From NCBI RefSeq assembly GCF_937873615.1, contig NZ_CALMYP010000061.1, forward strand, positions 1 through 35,636: a stretch of DNA of 35,636 nucleotides, in the 5' to 3' direction. The stretch comes from an uncultured Paracoccus sp. (GTDB lineage Bacteria > Pseudomonadota > Alphaproteobacteria > Rhodobacterales > Rhodobacteraceae). Below the pieces are notes generated by a model, which did no database searches, was not told the DNA's origin, and saw only the letters and a list, made by a program, of their open reading frames with translations. Each line of letters opens with the position of its first letter. The first letter of the stretch is position 1. A program made the translations under genes and the position numbers. Below, one piece after another: positions 1 to 8,617 of the stretch.

Positions 1-2
1 AG

Positions 3-923
3 ATTTCCGCCACCGGCCTTTTCGAAGAGGACGGCGTGAGCACCACGCGCATCTCGATCGAGATGCGCGACGGGAAACTCTCGCTCGTGGAACCGACTGC
101 GCGCGGGGCATCCGGCGAGACGACGGACGATGAAAACCGCACCCGCATCCCCTTCGACATCGACCACTACCAGCGTGACGATTCCGTACTGGCCGACGAA
201 GTGCAGAACGTGCGGGCGTTCGGCACGACCGACACCCTCGAAACGATTCAGAACCGCGTCGAGCGCAAGGGTATGCGCCATGCGCAGGATCTGACCATGA
301 CGCTGGAGCATCAGCGTATCGGCGCGATCAAGGGGAACGTGACGTCGAAGAGCGGCAAGGTGCTGCATAACCTCTATAGCCGCTTCGGCATCCCGGTCCC
401 GTCTGCCGTCTCCCTCGAACTCGACGTCGACTCCACCATCGTCGCCAATGTCTTCCAAGACGTGATCTACTCGATCGAGGACGATCTGGACGAAACTTAC
501 GGCGGCCTTCACGTCTTTACCGGCCGCAGCTTCCACAAGGCGCTCTGGACGCACAAGTCGGTCAGGGACACCTTTCTCTATCACGGCGGGGCGGCGGTGC
601 TGCGGCAGGACGTGCCCGATACCTTCGAATTCGCGGGCGCGACGTGGGAGCGTTATCGCACCGGGGCGAAGGCAACGGCAGACCTCGGCTCGCCGTATAT
701 CGCGAACGACGAGGCTCGCGTGGTGGTCAAGGGCGTTCCCGATCTCTTCATCACCAGGTTCGCGCCGGCCGACTACGAGGAGACCGTCAACACGATCGGC
801 CTGCCGTTCTATATGCGGCAATACAAGAAGCCGAACGGCAAGGGCCGCGAGATCGAGGTGCAGATGAACGCCATCTCGCTCTGCACGAAGCCGAAGGTGC
901 TGCGCCGCCTGACGCTCACCTGA
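3..923 (+). CDS. Major capsid protein E family (5' end cut by window)
   Basis: Forms the icosahedral head shell. The frame is open from the first bases, so the GTG at 36 is probably internal and the true start lies upstream. The N-terminus reads as the family's opening (EEDGVSTTRISIE followed by DGKLSLVE), then IPFDIDHYQRDDSVLADEVQNVR and RAFG, all typical of the lambda gpE-like Phage_cap_E family. About 306 residues are visible against a usual 330-350, so only a short piece is missing. It is followed by a strong intrinsic terminator and then by neck and tail genes, the normal head-to-tail order. Family assignment is by recognition of these motifs. Confidence 0.88.
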   Translation: MSATGLFEEDGVSTTRISIEMRDGKLSLVEPTARGASGETTDDENRTRIPFDIDHYQRDDSVLADEVQNVRAFGTTDTLETIQNRVERKGMRHAQDLTMTLEHQRIGAIKGNVTSKSGKVLHNLYSRFGIPVPSAVSLELDVDSTIVANVFQDVIYSIEDDLDETYGGLHVFTGRSFHKALWTHKSVRDTFLYHGGAAVLRQDVPDTFEFAGATWERYRTGAKATADLGSPYIANDEARVVVKGVPDLFITRFAPADYEETVNTIGLPFYMRQYKKPNGKGREIEVQMNAISLCTKPKVLRRLTLT

Positions 924-943
924 TCCGCGCCGGAAACGACAAG

Positions 944-973
944 GGCGGCCCCTCGTGGGCCGCCTTTCGTTTT
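944..973 (+). terminator. Intrinsic terminator after the capsid gene
   Basis: A perfect 8-bp GC stem (GGCGGCCC at 944-951 with GGGCCGCC at 957-964) closes a 5-nt loop and is followed by the T-rich run TTTCGTTTT (965-973). It starts 20 bases after the capsid stop codon. It probably gives the capsid gene a high transcript share, with read-through or antitermination into the tail genes. Confidence 0.75.
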
Positions 974-1023
974 CCGCAAATCCTCGGGTCGAGGGTTTTC
1001 GCGAAACGAAAGGAGATTCCACC

Positions 1024-1371
1024 ATGTCCAAGGAAACCATGTGGATCGCGTTCCCGAACGGCGGAATCCTGCCCGCCGCCATCACGGGCGACAAGGATAA
1101 GGAGGTGCCCGCCCACGAGCCGGTGCCCGTCCCCGCCGACTACGGGAAGCACCTCGTTCACGACCGTTTTGCCTACGAGGCGAAGCCGAAGGGCAAGGCG
1201 GCCAAGGCTTCGGGCGGCGATTCCGCCGAGGCGCGGCAGCGGCTCGAAGCGACCCTCGCCGGCCTGCGCAAGAAGGTCGAGGAAACGCAGGACGTTGCGG
1301 ATAAGGCCAAGCTCGCCGAGCAGGTCGCCGCCGTCGAGAAGAAGATAGCCGACCTGGCTGCGGGCGCCTGA
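1024..1371 (+). CDS. Hypothetical phage protein, neck region
   Basis: A 115-residue protein. The ATG at 1024 is preceded by AAAGGAG and is preferred to the in-frame upstream start at 955, which would overlap the terminator region. The N-terminal half is a small globular part. The C-terminal half (about residues 65-110) is rich in Ala, Lys and Glu with heptad-like spacing (ARQRLEATLAGLRKKVEE), so a coiled coil is likely. Its position between the capsid and the connector candidates suggests a head-completion or head-tail joining role, but I do not recognise the family. Confidence 0.6.
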   Translation: MSKETMWIAFPNGGILPAAITGDKDKEVPAHEPVPVPADYGKHLVHDRFAYEAKPKGKAAKASGGDSAEARQRLEATLAGLRKKVEETQDVADKAKLAEQVAAVEKKIADLAAGA

Positions 1372-1375
1372 TCCG

Positions 1376-1756
1376 ATGCTGGCCGCGCGTCATCACCAGC
1401 TTCGCGACCGCACGCTCGCCATAGTCGACCGCTTCCGCGCGGAGCCGGTGAGGCTGTCCTTTTTCAATGATGGCGCGATCGACCCGGATCGGCCGGCGCG
1501 CGACATTGAAGCCATCCTTCGAGTCGACGCGGGCAAGGATACGATGGTCTCCGGCGGCATCGACCGCGACTGGCGCAGCCGTGTCGCCGCGCAGCCCTCG
1601 GAATTGCATATCGACCGCGCGAAGTATCCGGACCTCGTCTTCAGGAAGGGCGACAAGGTGAAGGCGCTGGCGCGGCCCGGTCAGCCTTGGTTCGAGGTGC
1701 TGTCGGCCGACGACCGGGGCCAGCCGCGCCTCGTGCTGAAACTGGGTGAGCTCTGA
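1376..1756 (+). CDS. Putative head-tail joining protein
   Basis: A 126-residue protein starting four bases after the upstream stop. Its final codon overlaps the next start. The C-terminal part is a compact beta-rich stretch (residues about 85-126: LVFRKGDKV, WFEVLSADDRGQPRLVLKL) like small phage neck or head-tail attachment proteins (gpFII-type barrels). Size and position just before the tail genes fit a connector. The function is inferred from context rather than from a motif. Confidence 0.5.
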   Translation: MLAARHHQLRDRTLAIVDRFRAEPVRLSFFNDGAIDPDRPARDIEAILRVDAGKDTMVSGGIDRDWRSRVAAQPSELHIDRAKYPDLVFRKGDKVKALARPGQPWFEVLSADDRGQPRLVLKLGEL

Positions 1757-2532
1757 TGCTCGGCCGGATCGCCCTGCGCATCGCCACGGTCGAGGCCCTG
1801 AAGGGCAAGACGCTGGTCGACAAGAACGTGCTGGACAGCGAGATCGGCGCGCTCGACGTCGCGGCGGACGGGAGCCTCCGCTCCGATCAGGAAAAGCCGT
1901 GGATCGCCGTCTATACCGATGCGGCGAAGGTCGAGGAGCGGCTCGATCTGCGCGCGCTCCATCGCTCCGGCGCAACCGCCCTCACGATCGAGGTCGGCAT
2001 AACCGGGGCGATGACGGTAACGGATCCCGAGACGGGCGCCAGTGAGGTGCTGCCGGGCCTGTGCGCAACCGACCGTGCGCTGGAATTCTATCTCGACTGT
2101 GTCGGCAGGCAGATCGTGACCGCCCTGTCCGATCCGCTCAACCCTTGGTCGGAGATATGGCGCGATCTGTCCTCGGGCATCGTGAAGATCGAGCGGAAGC
2201 GGACGTCGGACGAAACGAGCGGCACCCGTATCGCCGCGCATCAGCTTGTCGTGACGGTCGATCTCCTGCCGGACCCGGTCTTCGGGGAGCCGGTCGCGCC
2301 GACGAGCATATGGGCGCGGTTGTTCGCAAGGATGGCCGCCGCCGATCACCCCTATCTCTCGACGATGCAATCGCTTGTCGGGATTCCGGACGGTATCCGC
2401 ATGCACGAAGCCCAGCGCCGGCGGTTCGGGATGACGCTCGAAGAGGCGCGTGCCTTGTTCGACATCGCCGTCCAGCCAGCCGAGGGGACCGAGCCGGATG
2501 TGCAGAGCGTCGCGGTCGAGCGGACGGAATAG
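1756..2532 (+). CDS. Hypothetical phage protein, possible tail completion protein
   Basis: A 258-residue soluble protein whose ATG overlaps the stop of the preceding gene (TGATG), indicating translational coupling. No signal peptide or membrane segment is visible. It contains ALTIEVGITGAMTV and KIERKRTSDETSGTRIAAHQL, features I cannot tie to a family. It lies between the head-tail joining candidate and gpV, where contractile phages often keep the tail terminator/completion protein. That role is contextual only. Confidence 0.5.
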   Translation: MLGRIALRIATVEALKGKTLVDKNVLDSEIGALDVAADGSLRSDQEKPWIAVYTDAAKVEERLDLRALHRSGATALTIEVGITGAMTVTDPETGASEVLPGLCATDRALEFYLDCVGRQIVTALSDPLNPWSEIWRDLSSGIVKIERKRTSDETSGTRIAAHQLVVTVDLLPDPVFGEPVAPTSIWARLFARMAAADHPYLSTMQSLVGIPDGIRMHEAQRRRFGMTLEEARALFDIAVQPAEGTEPDVQSVAVERTE

Positions 2533-2536
2533 CGCC

Positions 2537-3058
2537 ATGCCGGGGATTCTGGATCGCATCGTCGAGCTTGAGCGCAAGGTCGCCGAGCAGGAGCGCCGCA
2601 ACCGCAACCGCCGGCGCACCGGGACGATCAAGGAGGTCGATCACGGTAAAGGCCAGTATCGCGTCAAGATTGCGGAAGAGGACGGCAACGAGTTCATCAC
2701 GGACTGGATCAAGCCGCGCGTCAATGCCGCCGGCGGCGTGAAGGTCGACGTGCTTCTCAACGAGGGCGAGCAGATCGACGTCGTGAGCGAAAGCGGGGAC
2801 ATGACAGACGCCAGAATCGAGGGCTGCGACTATTCCGACAGCAACGCCCGCGAGAACAGCGCGACGCCGTATCACATAAAGATCGGGGATACGGTCCTCG
2901 CCATGACCGGCGGCGAGATCACCCTCAAGGCTGGAACGATCCGGCTCGAAGGCGACGTCGTGATCGAAGGGCCGGGCGTGACGCACAACGGCAAGAATAT
3001 CGGCGACACCCACGGGCACGTAACCGCCCCGCCGGGACCGCCGGGACCGCCAGTCTAA
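2537..3058 (+). CDS. Baseplate assembly protein V (tail spike, P2 gpV-like)
   Basis: The central membrane-piercing spike of the contractile tail baseplate. The ATG at 2537 gives 173 residues starting MPGILDRIVELERKV. An upstream in-frame start would run deep into the preceding gene. A short N-terminal helix leads into an OB-like region (residues about 30-85). The C-terminus carries beta-helix-like repeats (ITLKAGTIRLEGDVVIEG) and ends HNGKNIGDTHGHV followed by PPGPPGPP. The HxH in DTHGHV matches the iron-binding tip motif of P2 gpV-type spikes. It is followed by gpW, gpJ and gpI in the canonical P2 order. Confidence 0.9.
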   Translation: MPGILDRIVELERKVAEQERRNRNRRRTGTIKEVDHGKGQYRVKIAEEDGNEFITDWIKPRVNAAGGVKVDVLLNEGEQIDVVSESGDMTDARIEGCDYSDSNARENSATPYHIKIGDTVLAMTGGEITLKAGTIRLEGDVVIEGPGVTHNGKNIGDTHGHVTAPPGPPGPPV

Positions 3059-3082
3059 ACACCAACCGAAAGGGGCATCCCC

Positions 3083-3274
3083 ATGAAAGTGATCGTGAAC
3101 ACGGCCGGCTTCTACGGCGGCACTTGGTACGAATCCGGCCCGGAAGAGCGGGAGATTCCCGACAAGGTGGCCAAGCCTTTCCTCCCGCCCTACGGGAATC
3201 AGCTTTCGACGCCGTCGACCAAGAAGTCGACGCCGGCAGGCGGGGCGAAGCCGGACGACAAGAAGGGGGACTGA
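3083..3274 (+). CDS. Small hypothetical phage protein between gpV and gpW
   Basis: A 63-residue protein with a good AAAGGGG ribosome site before ATG 3083. The first 40 residues look folded (MKVIVNTAGFYGGTWYESG). The tail is a Ser/Thr/Lys/Pro/Gly-rich low-complexity stretch. It is one base away from gpW and clearly in the baseplate operon. Function unknown; proteins like it occur at this site in related phages as accessory or decoration proteins. Confidence 0.6.
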   Translation: MKVIVNTAGFYGGTWYESGPEEREIPDKVAKPFLPPYGNQLSTPSTKKSTPAGGAKPDDKKGD

Positions 3275-3275
3275 C

Positions 3276-3662
3276 ATGACCTCGACCGGCCTCAACCGCG
3301 AGACCGGCGCCCCCCTCGCGGGGTTCGATCATGTCAGGCAGTCGATCGGCGTCATCCTGACGACGCCGATCGGCAGCCGCGTCATGCGGCGCGAGTTCGG
3401 ATCGGAGGTTTTCGACCTGATCGACCGCCCCATGACGGACCAGGTCATCCTCGCGATCTACGCGGCGAGCGTGATGGCGATCGCCCGATGGGAACCCCGC
3501 TATGAGGTTTCCGGATGCCAGATCGTGAAGACCGAGGCGGACGGAACTATCGAGATCGAACTCGCCGGGACGTATTTTCCGCGCGGCCACCTTGGCGATT
3601 TCAGCGTCGCCGAAAGCGCCTCGCTGATCGTGCCTTTCGTGCGAACAGGAATTGAGCGATGA
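3276..3662 (+). CDS. Baseplate protein W (gpW/gp25 family)
   Basis: A baseplate wedge component with the T4 gp25/P2 gpW fold. The 128-residue length fits the family (about 110-130). Diagnostic segments are VRQSIGVILTTPIGSRVMRREFGS near residues 20-45 and the C-terminal IEIELAGTYFP region. The ATG at 3276 lies one base after the preceding stop, and the end overlaps the gpJ start. It should sit between the spike and gpJ in each baseplate wedge. Confidence 0.92.
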   Translation: MTSTGLNRETGAPLAGFDHVRQSIGVILTTPIGSRVMRREFGSEVFDLIDRPMTDQVILAIYAASVMAIARWEPRYEVSGCQIVKTEADGTIEIELAGTYFPRGHLGDFSVAESASLIVPFVRTGIER

Positions 3663-4636
3663 CCCGACGCTTTCAGGATGTCGACCTTTCCCGGCTTCCG
3701 CCGCCGGCGGTCGAGACGCTCGATTACGAGGCTATTTTCGCGGCCCGCATCGCCGAGTTCAAGGCGCGATGGGAAGAGGTTCGGACCCGCTACCCGACCC
3801 TGCCGCCGTTCGACGTGGAGATGCTCGAAACCGATCCCGTCGTGATCGTCGAGCAGGCGGACAGCTATCACGAGATGCTGATGCGCGGTCGCGTGAACGA
3901 CGCCGTCCGTGCCGTCCTGCTCGCGACAAGCTGGGGGGCGACGCTCGATCATCTCGGCTCTCGCGTGGGGACGGTCAGGTTCGATGGCGAGGCCGACGAG
4001 CCGTTCCGCCGACGCATCCAGATTGCCTATGAGGCGCTTTCGACCGCCGGCCCATATGGTGCCTATGTGTGGCACACCCTGTCGGCTTATCCCGGCATCA
4101 AGGATGCGGTCGCCTACGGGCCGGAGGAAGCCTTCGTCTCGCCGGGCGAGGCGTGGGTGTCCGTTCTTTCGGATGCGGGGAACGGGACGCCCTCGCTGGC
4201 CATGCTGCACGCGGTGGCGGAGCGGCTCGGCGCGTGGGAAATCCGCCCGGCCGGTGGATCGCCGATCAACGTCTGGGACCGGGAAAACGCAACCGCCCAG
4301 CGTGCGCGTCCGCTGACCGACAAGGTGATCGTCGCCGCGGCGCAGATCGTGCCCTACCAGATCAAGGGCACCCTCTTCATTCGGCCGGGGCCGGATCGCA
4401 ATGTCGTGTTTCAGGAGGCCGTGTCGCGCATCAACGCCATGGCGCTCGATCGCCACCGGATCGGCTCGGCCGTGCCGATCTCGCTGATCCTCTCGGCCGC
4501 GCATGCGGTCGACACGACCGGGCGGTCGGAAATCGAAGAGGTCGAAATCGAGACGCCGGCGAACGACGTCGGCGGCGTCGCACATATCGCGCCGTGGTGT
4601 ACCGGCATAGAGCTTGAGATAGGGACTCCGACGTGA
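3659..4636 (+). CDS. Baseplate assembly protein J (P2 gpJ-like)
   Basis: A baseplate wedge/rim protein of 325 residues, normal for gpJ. Family marks include the N-terminal RLPPPAVETLDYEAIFAAR, ALLATSWGATLDHLGSRVG-like helices near residue 90, and the later block MAYEALSTAGPYGAYVWH-like region with DAVAYGPEE (residues 120-150). It overlaps gpW by four bases and gpI by four bases, so the three are translationally coupled. Together with gpI and gpW it builds the wedge that triggers sheath contraction. Confidence 0.9.
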   Translation: MTRRFQDVDLSRLPPPAVETLDYEAIFAARIAEFKARWEEVRTRYPTLPPFDVEMLETDPVVIVEQADSYHEMLMRGRVNDAVRAVLLATSWGATLDHLGSRVGTVRFDGEADEPFRRRIQIAYEALSTAGPYGAYVWHTLSAYPGIKDAVAYGPEEAFVSPGEAWVSVLSDAGNGTPSLAMLHAVAERLGAWEIRPAGGSPINVWDRENATAQRARPLTDKVIVAAAQIVPYQIKGTLFIRPGPDRNVVFQEAVSRINAMALDRHRIGSAVPISLILSAAHAVDTTGRSEIEEVEIETPANDVGGVAHIAPWCTGIELEIGTPT

Positions 4637-5679
4637 CCATCCTGCCGCCCAGCGCCGTCGATCTGGAGCGGGCGCTCGTCGAGGTCGACGGGCGCGTGCT
4701 GCGCATCGACGCCGACGTCGTTCGGCGGGCGAAAGACCCGATGCTCTGCCCGGAAGAATTGCTTCCGTGGCTCGCATGGGAAGAAGGCGTCGACCTCTGG
4801 GATCCGGACTGGCCGGTCGAGAAGAAGCGTCAGGTGATCGCCCAAAGCTGGGAGATGCACCGGGCGAAGGGAAGCCGGCAGGGCCTCGTCGACGCGATCA
4901 ACCTCCTGAATTTCGGGGCGGTCGTCGAGGAATGGTTCGAATATGGCGGTCAGCCTTATCACTTCCGCCTGACCATTGATCTCAACGAGACGGATATTCA
5001 GGGCGAGCCGAACTCGACGGTCGATCTTGCCCGGCACAACGCCGCGATCCAGTATCGCGGGACAGCCTATTACGGCTGGCACTCGACCTCGGTGGCCAGC
5101 CAGTTGACGCCGGTGCTGCTGAAGCGCGCCGTGATGGAACATAAGAACGTCCGGTCGCATCTGGAATCGATCCATTACACGACGGACTTCCTCGACGACA
5201 TCGAAACGGACGATGCCGATAAGCTCGCCGTGGTGCATGGCGCGGCGGAGGTCTATCCGTGGGGTCGGCGCTACGACGCCTCGATCAACCATGATCACGC
5301 CGTCCGCCATCTGCATGACGGGAGCCTCAAGCACGGCGGCCAGGTGCGCTATAACGGCTGGGGGGCGACCGGCGAAACCTATGGCAACGAGCGCGTCCTT
5401 CTGACGACGGGCGTGCGCCATGCCGTGACGGATCGCCTCGGCGTCCGCCTTTCTTACGATGGCCGCCATCGCCACAATGCGATCTTCAACCATGGCGATT
5501 TGCAGCCATCGGTGGCCGATGTCGACATGCCGATCATCGTCCGGCGCAACGTGTTCTATGACGGATCGCGCCGCCATGGCGGCGACATCTACGACGGCTC
5601 GATCAGCCATGCCGGGTCGGCGAAGTATTTCGCCGGCGCGTTCTACAACAGCCCGGTCGAGACAATCCTAACAGCTTGA
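4633..5679 (+). CDS. Tail protein I (gpI-like) with long repeat-bearing C-terminal extension
   Basis: The first about 200 residues are a gpI baseplate protein: LPPSAVDLERALVE, LLPWLAWEEGVDLWDPDWP and the helix KGSRQGLVDAI are typical. P2 gpI is under 180 residues. Here 348 residues are encoded, and the extra C-terminal about 150 hold a degenerate repeat of the form YDGS-x-x-HGG (LHDGSLKHGG, YDGSRRHGG, YDGSISHAG) rich in His, Gly, Tyr and Asp. This looks like a fibre-like or host-contacting appendage fused to gpI. The start is GTG at 4633 in a GTGA overlap with the gpJ stop. Confidence 0.85.
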   Translation: MTILPPSAVDLERALVEVDGRVLRIDADVVRRAKDPMLCPEELLPWLAWEEGVDLWDPDWPVEKKRQVIAQSWEMHRAKGSRQGLVDAINLLNFGAVVEEWFEYGGQPYHFRLTIDLNETDIQGEPNSTVDLARHNAAIQYRGTAYYGWHSTSVASQLTPVLLKRAVMEHKNVRSHLESIHYTTDFLDDIETDDADKLAVVHGAAEVYPWGRRYDASINHDHAVRHLHDGSLKHGGQVRYNGWGATGETYGNERVLLTTGVRHAVTDRLGVRLSYDGRHRHNAIFNHGDLQPSVADVDMPIIVRRNVFYDGSRRHGGDIYDGSISHAGSAKYFAGAFYNSPVETILTA

Positions 5680-5687
5680 GGTGTGAC

Positions 5688-6125
5688 GTGATTATCACCG
5701 ACCCGATCCTCCTTCGGGGGGAGTTGCTCGTGCGCGTGCTTCGCGACGGGGAAGTCATCCAGACGTTGCGCGACGAAAACATGATTATGACCGTCGCGCG
5801 CGTCGCCTTGGCCTATCTCATCGCCGGCGACGGCGCGGGGAAGGTTATCAACCGCATCGGCATCGGCACGAACGGCAACGGCCCGACGCCCGACGACACC
5901 GCGCTCACATCGGCCTTCATCAAGGCCATCGCGAGCCATTCCTACCCGGCCGCCGGACAGGTCCGCTTCAACTGGTCGATCGGCACCGGCGAGGCGAACG
6001 GCATGGCAATCCGCGAGTTCGGCCTCATCACGACCGACAGCACCCTCTTCGCGCGCAAGACCCGCGCCCCGATCGAGAAGGGGAGCGACATTTCCCTTGA
6101 GGGGTCTTGGACCATCATCTTCTAG
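5688..6125 (+). CDS. Putative tail fibre/baseplate-associated protein
   Basis: A 145-residue protein. GTG 5688 preceded by GAGG at 5678-5681 is preferred to the TTG at 5676 that overlaps the gpI stop. The sequence (RVLRDGEVIQTLRDENMI, INRIGIGTNGNGPTPDDTAL, GMAIREFGLITTDSTLFAR) resembles the conserved N-terminal/collar segments of phage tail fibre-associated proteins that often follow gpI. No membrane segment. It likely attaches fibres to the baseplate. Family assignment is by pattern and position only. Confidence 0.6.
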   Translation: MIITDPILLRGELLVRVLRDGEVIQTLRDENMIMTVARVALAYLIAGDGAGKVINRIGIGTNGNGPTPDDTALTSAFIKAIASHSYPAAGQVRFNWSIGTGEANGMAIREFGLITTDSTLFARKTRAPIEKGSDISLEGSWTIIF

Positions 6126-6142
6126 GCCAAAGGAGCACGGGC

Positions 6143-7150
6143 ATGGCGAACCTGCCAGAACAGAACACCTATCCCGCCGGCGTTTACCAGATCGAGACGA
6201 CCGATCCGGTCGTCGGCGGCGTCGACGGCATCTCGAACATTCAGGCGCGGCAGCTTGCGAACCGCACCCGCTGGCTCAAGGGCATCGCGGACGACGTGAT
6301 CGAGGCGCGCGCCGGCAGGCCCACCCTTGCCGAAAGGATGCAGGGCTTCGACGCCCTGTCGCCGGAAAGCCAGAACGCGCTCCTCGCCGCGGTGCAGGAG
6401 GCGCTCAACCTCGGCGGCGCGCTCACCAAGGAGATGCAAGTTCTTCGCGGCTTCGACGGTATTTCCGTCGCCGCAGGCATCCTCGAGGCGCACTCGCTTG
6501 CCGGCCTGTTTTCGCGCTCGCTCGATACGCTTCGCCAGCGCGTTCTCGCGCAGGGAAGCGCCGTCCTGAAGAACAAGCACGTCATCACCGGCATGGTGTT
6601 GACGAAGAGCGACATTCGCGCGCTGCACCTGTCGCAGAGCGGCACGGTCGGCGCCGGGATGTCGCGCGCCAAGATCGACGGTCGGATCATCAGCCTGCCG
6701 GACGACGACTACCACGTCTCGATCCCGACGAACGAAAGCGCGCAGGCGCGCTCCTATTTCGCCTTCCTCGTCAACACGGTCGGCTCGGCCTATGCGGTCC
6801 AGATCGCCGCCGAGGTTCCCGCGAACGGCCTGCCGCTCTACCGGCTGGACATCCCGGCCGGCAGCACCGGGAACAACATCACGGCGGTCACGCTGACCGA
6901 CCTCCGCGTGATCCAGTCGGCGAGCTCGTGGGTGACGAGTAGCAGCCCGTTCGTGACGGTCGCGTTCCCCGAGATTCTGCCGAACGCCGACTATGACGTC
7001 GCGGTCGAGGTGGAGAGCGCAACCGACGTGGCGGCCGTTGGCGCGGTGCAGGCATACGACCGCGCCCGGAACGGCTTCAAGATCCGGATGACCGGCAGCG
7101 CCGACAACGTCGTTCTGCGCTGGACGCTTCTCAACCCCCGTTACCAGTGA
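6143..7150 (+). CDS. Tail fibre protein
   Basis: A 335-residue protein with AAAGGAG upstream of ATG 6143. The N-terminus LPEQNTYPAGVYQIETTDP then GISNIQARQLANRTRWLK is the well-known baseplate-attachment motif of many contractile-phage tail fibres (P2 gpH-like N-terminal domain). The middle (residues 80-170) is helical/coiled. The C-terminal half is beta-rich with two Ig-like stretches. It stands at the P2 gpH position after gpI. It should present or carry the receptor-binding parts, possibly together with the DGR-diversified protein encoded just downstream. Confidence 0.82.
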   Translation: MANLPEQNTYPAGVYQIETTDPVVGGVDGISNIQARQLANRTRWLKGIADDVIEARAGRPTLAERMQGFDALSPESQNALLAAVQEALNLGGALTKEMQVLRGFDGISVAAGILEAHSLAGLFSRSLDTLRQRVLAQGSAVLKNKHVITGMVLTKSDIRALHLSQSGTVGAGMSRAKIDGRIISLPDDDYHVSIPTNESAQARSYFAFLVNTVGSAYAVQIAAEVPANGLPLYRLDIPAGSTGNNITAVTLTDLRVIQSASSWVTSSSPFVTVAFPEILPNADYDVAVEVESATDVAAVGAVQAYDRARNGFKIRMTGSADNVVLRWTLLNPRYQ

Positions 7151-7157
7151 GGCGGCG

Positions 7158-7508
7158 ATGAACATCATGCACATGAACGAGGGCGCGAAGGCAGCCTTCG
7201 AACTCGACGACTGCACCCTAATCCTCGGCAATCTTCTGATCGACCTGGGCGAAGAACAGGAGGACACCGAGCGCGTCCTTTCGGTCTTCACCGATGGCGA
7301 CGGCCAGTTGAGCTTCGAGGGCGACGTTTACGCGGCCGTCATCATCATTCCACCTCGCCGATATGCCGACGAGGAGATCACCGAAACGGTGGGGGGTGAG
7401 GAAGTCACCCAGACCGTCTCGGTGCCGCAGCCATGCCAGGCCGAGGCCGTGACGCTGCAACTGTGGGCGCTGCCCGAAAACCCTGCAACCCCTGAAGACG
7501 AGGAGTAA
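7158..7508 (+). CDS. Hypothetical protein between tail fibre and DGR variable protein
   Basis: A 116-residue acidic protein (many Asp/Glu; ends PATPEDEE). Its ATG is seven bases after the fibre stop, and its own stop lies six bases before the variable protein start. P2-like phages put a fibre assembly chaperone (gpG) here, so a chaperone or adaptor for the fibre or the variable protein is plausible. I see no motif that proves it. No signal peptide or membrane helix. Confidence 0.55.
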   Translation: MNIMHMNEGAKAAFELDDCTLILGNLLIDLGEEQEDTERVLSVFTDGDGQLSFEGDVYAAVIIIPPRRYADEEITETVGGEEVTQTVSVPQPCQAEAVTLQLWALPENPATPEDEE

Positions 7509-7514
7509 ATCCTG

Positions 7515-8594
7515 ATGACCGTCACGATTTCGATGCCGGATGCCCTGCGGCAGTCCGTTGAGGCCGCCTCGGGCGGCGTGAACACCGTCCTTTACGACAG
7601 CAAGGGCTATCCCTCGATCATGTGCGTGGTGCCGCGCTTCAATATCGAGGACATCGACCCGGCGCTGGGGACCGGCACCCATCCCGCCTTCCTCGTCGGC
7701 GGCATCCAGAAGAGCGAGATTTTCGTGGGCAAGTATCTCGCCCGCATCCATGACAATCACGCCCTGTCGCTGCCCGGCCAAGACCCCAGCGCGTCGATCA
7801 ACTTCGACAACGCGAACGCACGCTGCTCGGCGAAGGGGCCGGGCTGGCACATGATGACCAATGCCGAATGGTCGGCGGTCGCCCTGTGGTGCTGGAAGAA
7901 CGGCTTCATGCCGCGCGGCAACACCAACTACGGCCGCGACCATGCGCAGACCTACGAGACCGGCCGCCGGCAGGATGGCCTTGCGCCCGGCCTCGCCGAA
8001 GGCACCGCGCGCACGCTGACCGGCTCCGGCCCGGTAAGCTGGTATCACGACAACACGCCGGCGGGCATCACCGACCTCTGCGGCAATGTCTGGGAATGGG
8101 TGCGCGGCATGCGCATGGTCAACGGCGAAATCCAGATCATTCCCGACAACAATGCGGCCGAGACGGACGCTGATCATAGCGCCGCAAGCCCGCTGTGGAA
8201 GGCGATCCTGCAGAACGGCAATCTGGTCAATCCCGGCACGGCGAACACGCTGAAGTGGAACGCAACCGGCGTCGACGGGGCCGGCAACCCGCAGCTTGCG
8301 ACCTCGGTGACGAGCCAGTCGAACGGCGAAACGGCTGCGAGCCAGTTGTATAAGGACTTGACCGCCGCCGGCGGCGTCACCGTCCCGAACATCCTCAAGG
8401 TGCTGGGCCTCTTCCCGCATGCGACCAGCATCGACCGCGGCTATCTTTACCTGCGGAATCTGGACGAGCGCCTGCCGATCCGTGGGGGCTACTGGTACAA
8501 CGGCGTCACTGCTGGGGTGTTCTCCCTCTACTTGAACATCGCCCGCTCGTCCCCGAGTTCGACTATCGGCTTCCGGCCCGCTTTCGTCCTCTGA
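7515..8594 (+). CDS. DGR1 variable protein (C-type-lectin/FGE-sulfatase fold, probable receptor binder)
   Basis: A 359-residue target protein of the first diversity-generating retroelement. GAGGAG at the end of the previous gene serves as its ribosome site. The central region has the formylglycine-generating-enzyme-like CLec signature (TDLCGNVWEWVRGM, residues about 190-203) and blocks such as GWHMMTNAEWSAVALWCW. The C-terminal residues about 318-356 are the variable repeat; only three residues follow before the stop. Trp, Gly and Phe-Arg-Pro scaffold positions are kept while residues at template AAY codons vary. By analogy with BPP-1 Mtd it should be a tail-tip protein that binds a host surface ligand. 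Located at the P2 H/G site of the late operon. Confidence 0.88.
   Translation: MTVTISMPDALRQSVEAASGGVNTVLYDSKGYPSIMCVVPRFNIEDIDPALGTGTHPAFLVGGIQKSEIFVGKYLARIHDNHALSLPGQDPSASINFDNANARCSAKGPGWHMMTNAEWSAVALWCWKNGFMPRGNTNYGRDHAQTYETGRRQDGLAPGLAEGTARTLTGSGPVSWYHDNTPAGITDLCGNVWEWVRGMRMVNGEIQIIPDNNAAETDADHSAASPLWKAILQNGNLVNPGTANTLKWNATGVDGAGNPQLATSVTSQSNGETAASQLYKDLTAAGGVTVPNILKVLGLFPHATSIDRGYLYLRNLDERLPIRGGYWYNGVTAGVFSLYLNIARSSPSSTIGFRPAFVL
8466..8582 (+). repeat. DGR1 variable repeat (VR1)
   Basis: A 117-bp copy of the template at 9027-9143, offset 561 bases. I count 10 mismatches, and every one is at a position where the template has A (to T or C). None occur at the other 93 positions. Template AAC/AAT codons have become Tyr, Thr, Ile and Ser codons. 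The 3' end (ATCGGCTTCCGGCCCGCT) is identical in both copies and is the likely initiation-of-mutagenic-homing region. Confidence 0.95.
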
Positions 8595-8617
8595 AATCTG
8601 GCCGCCTGACAATCTGC

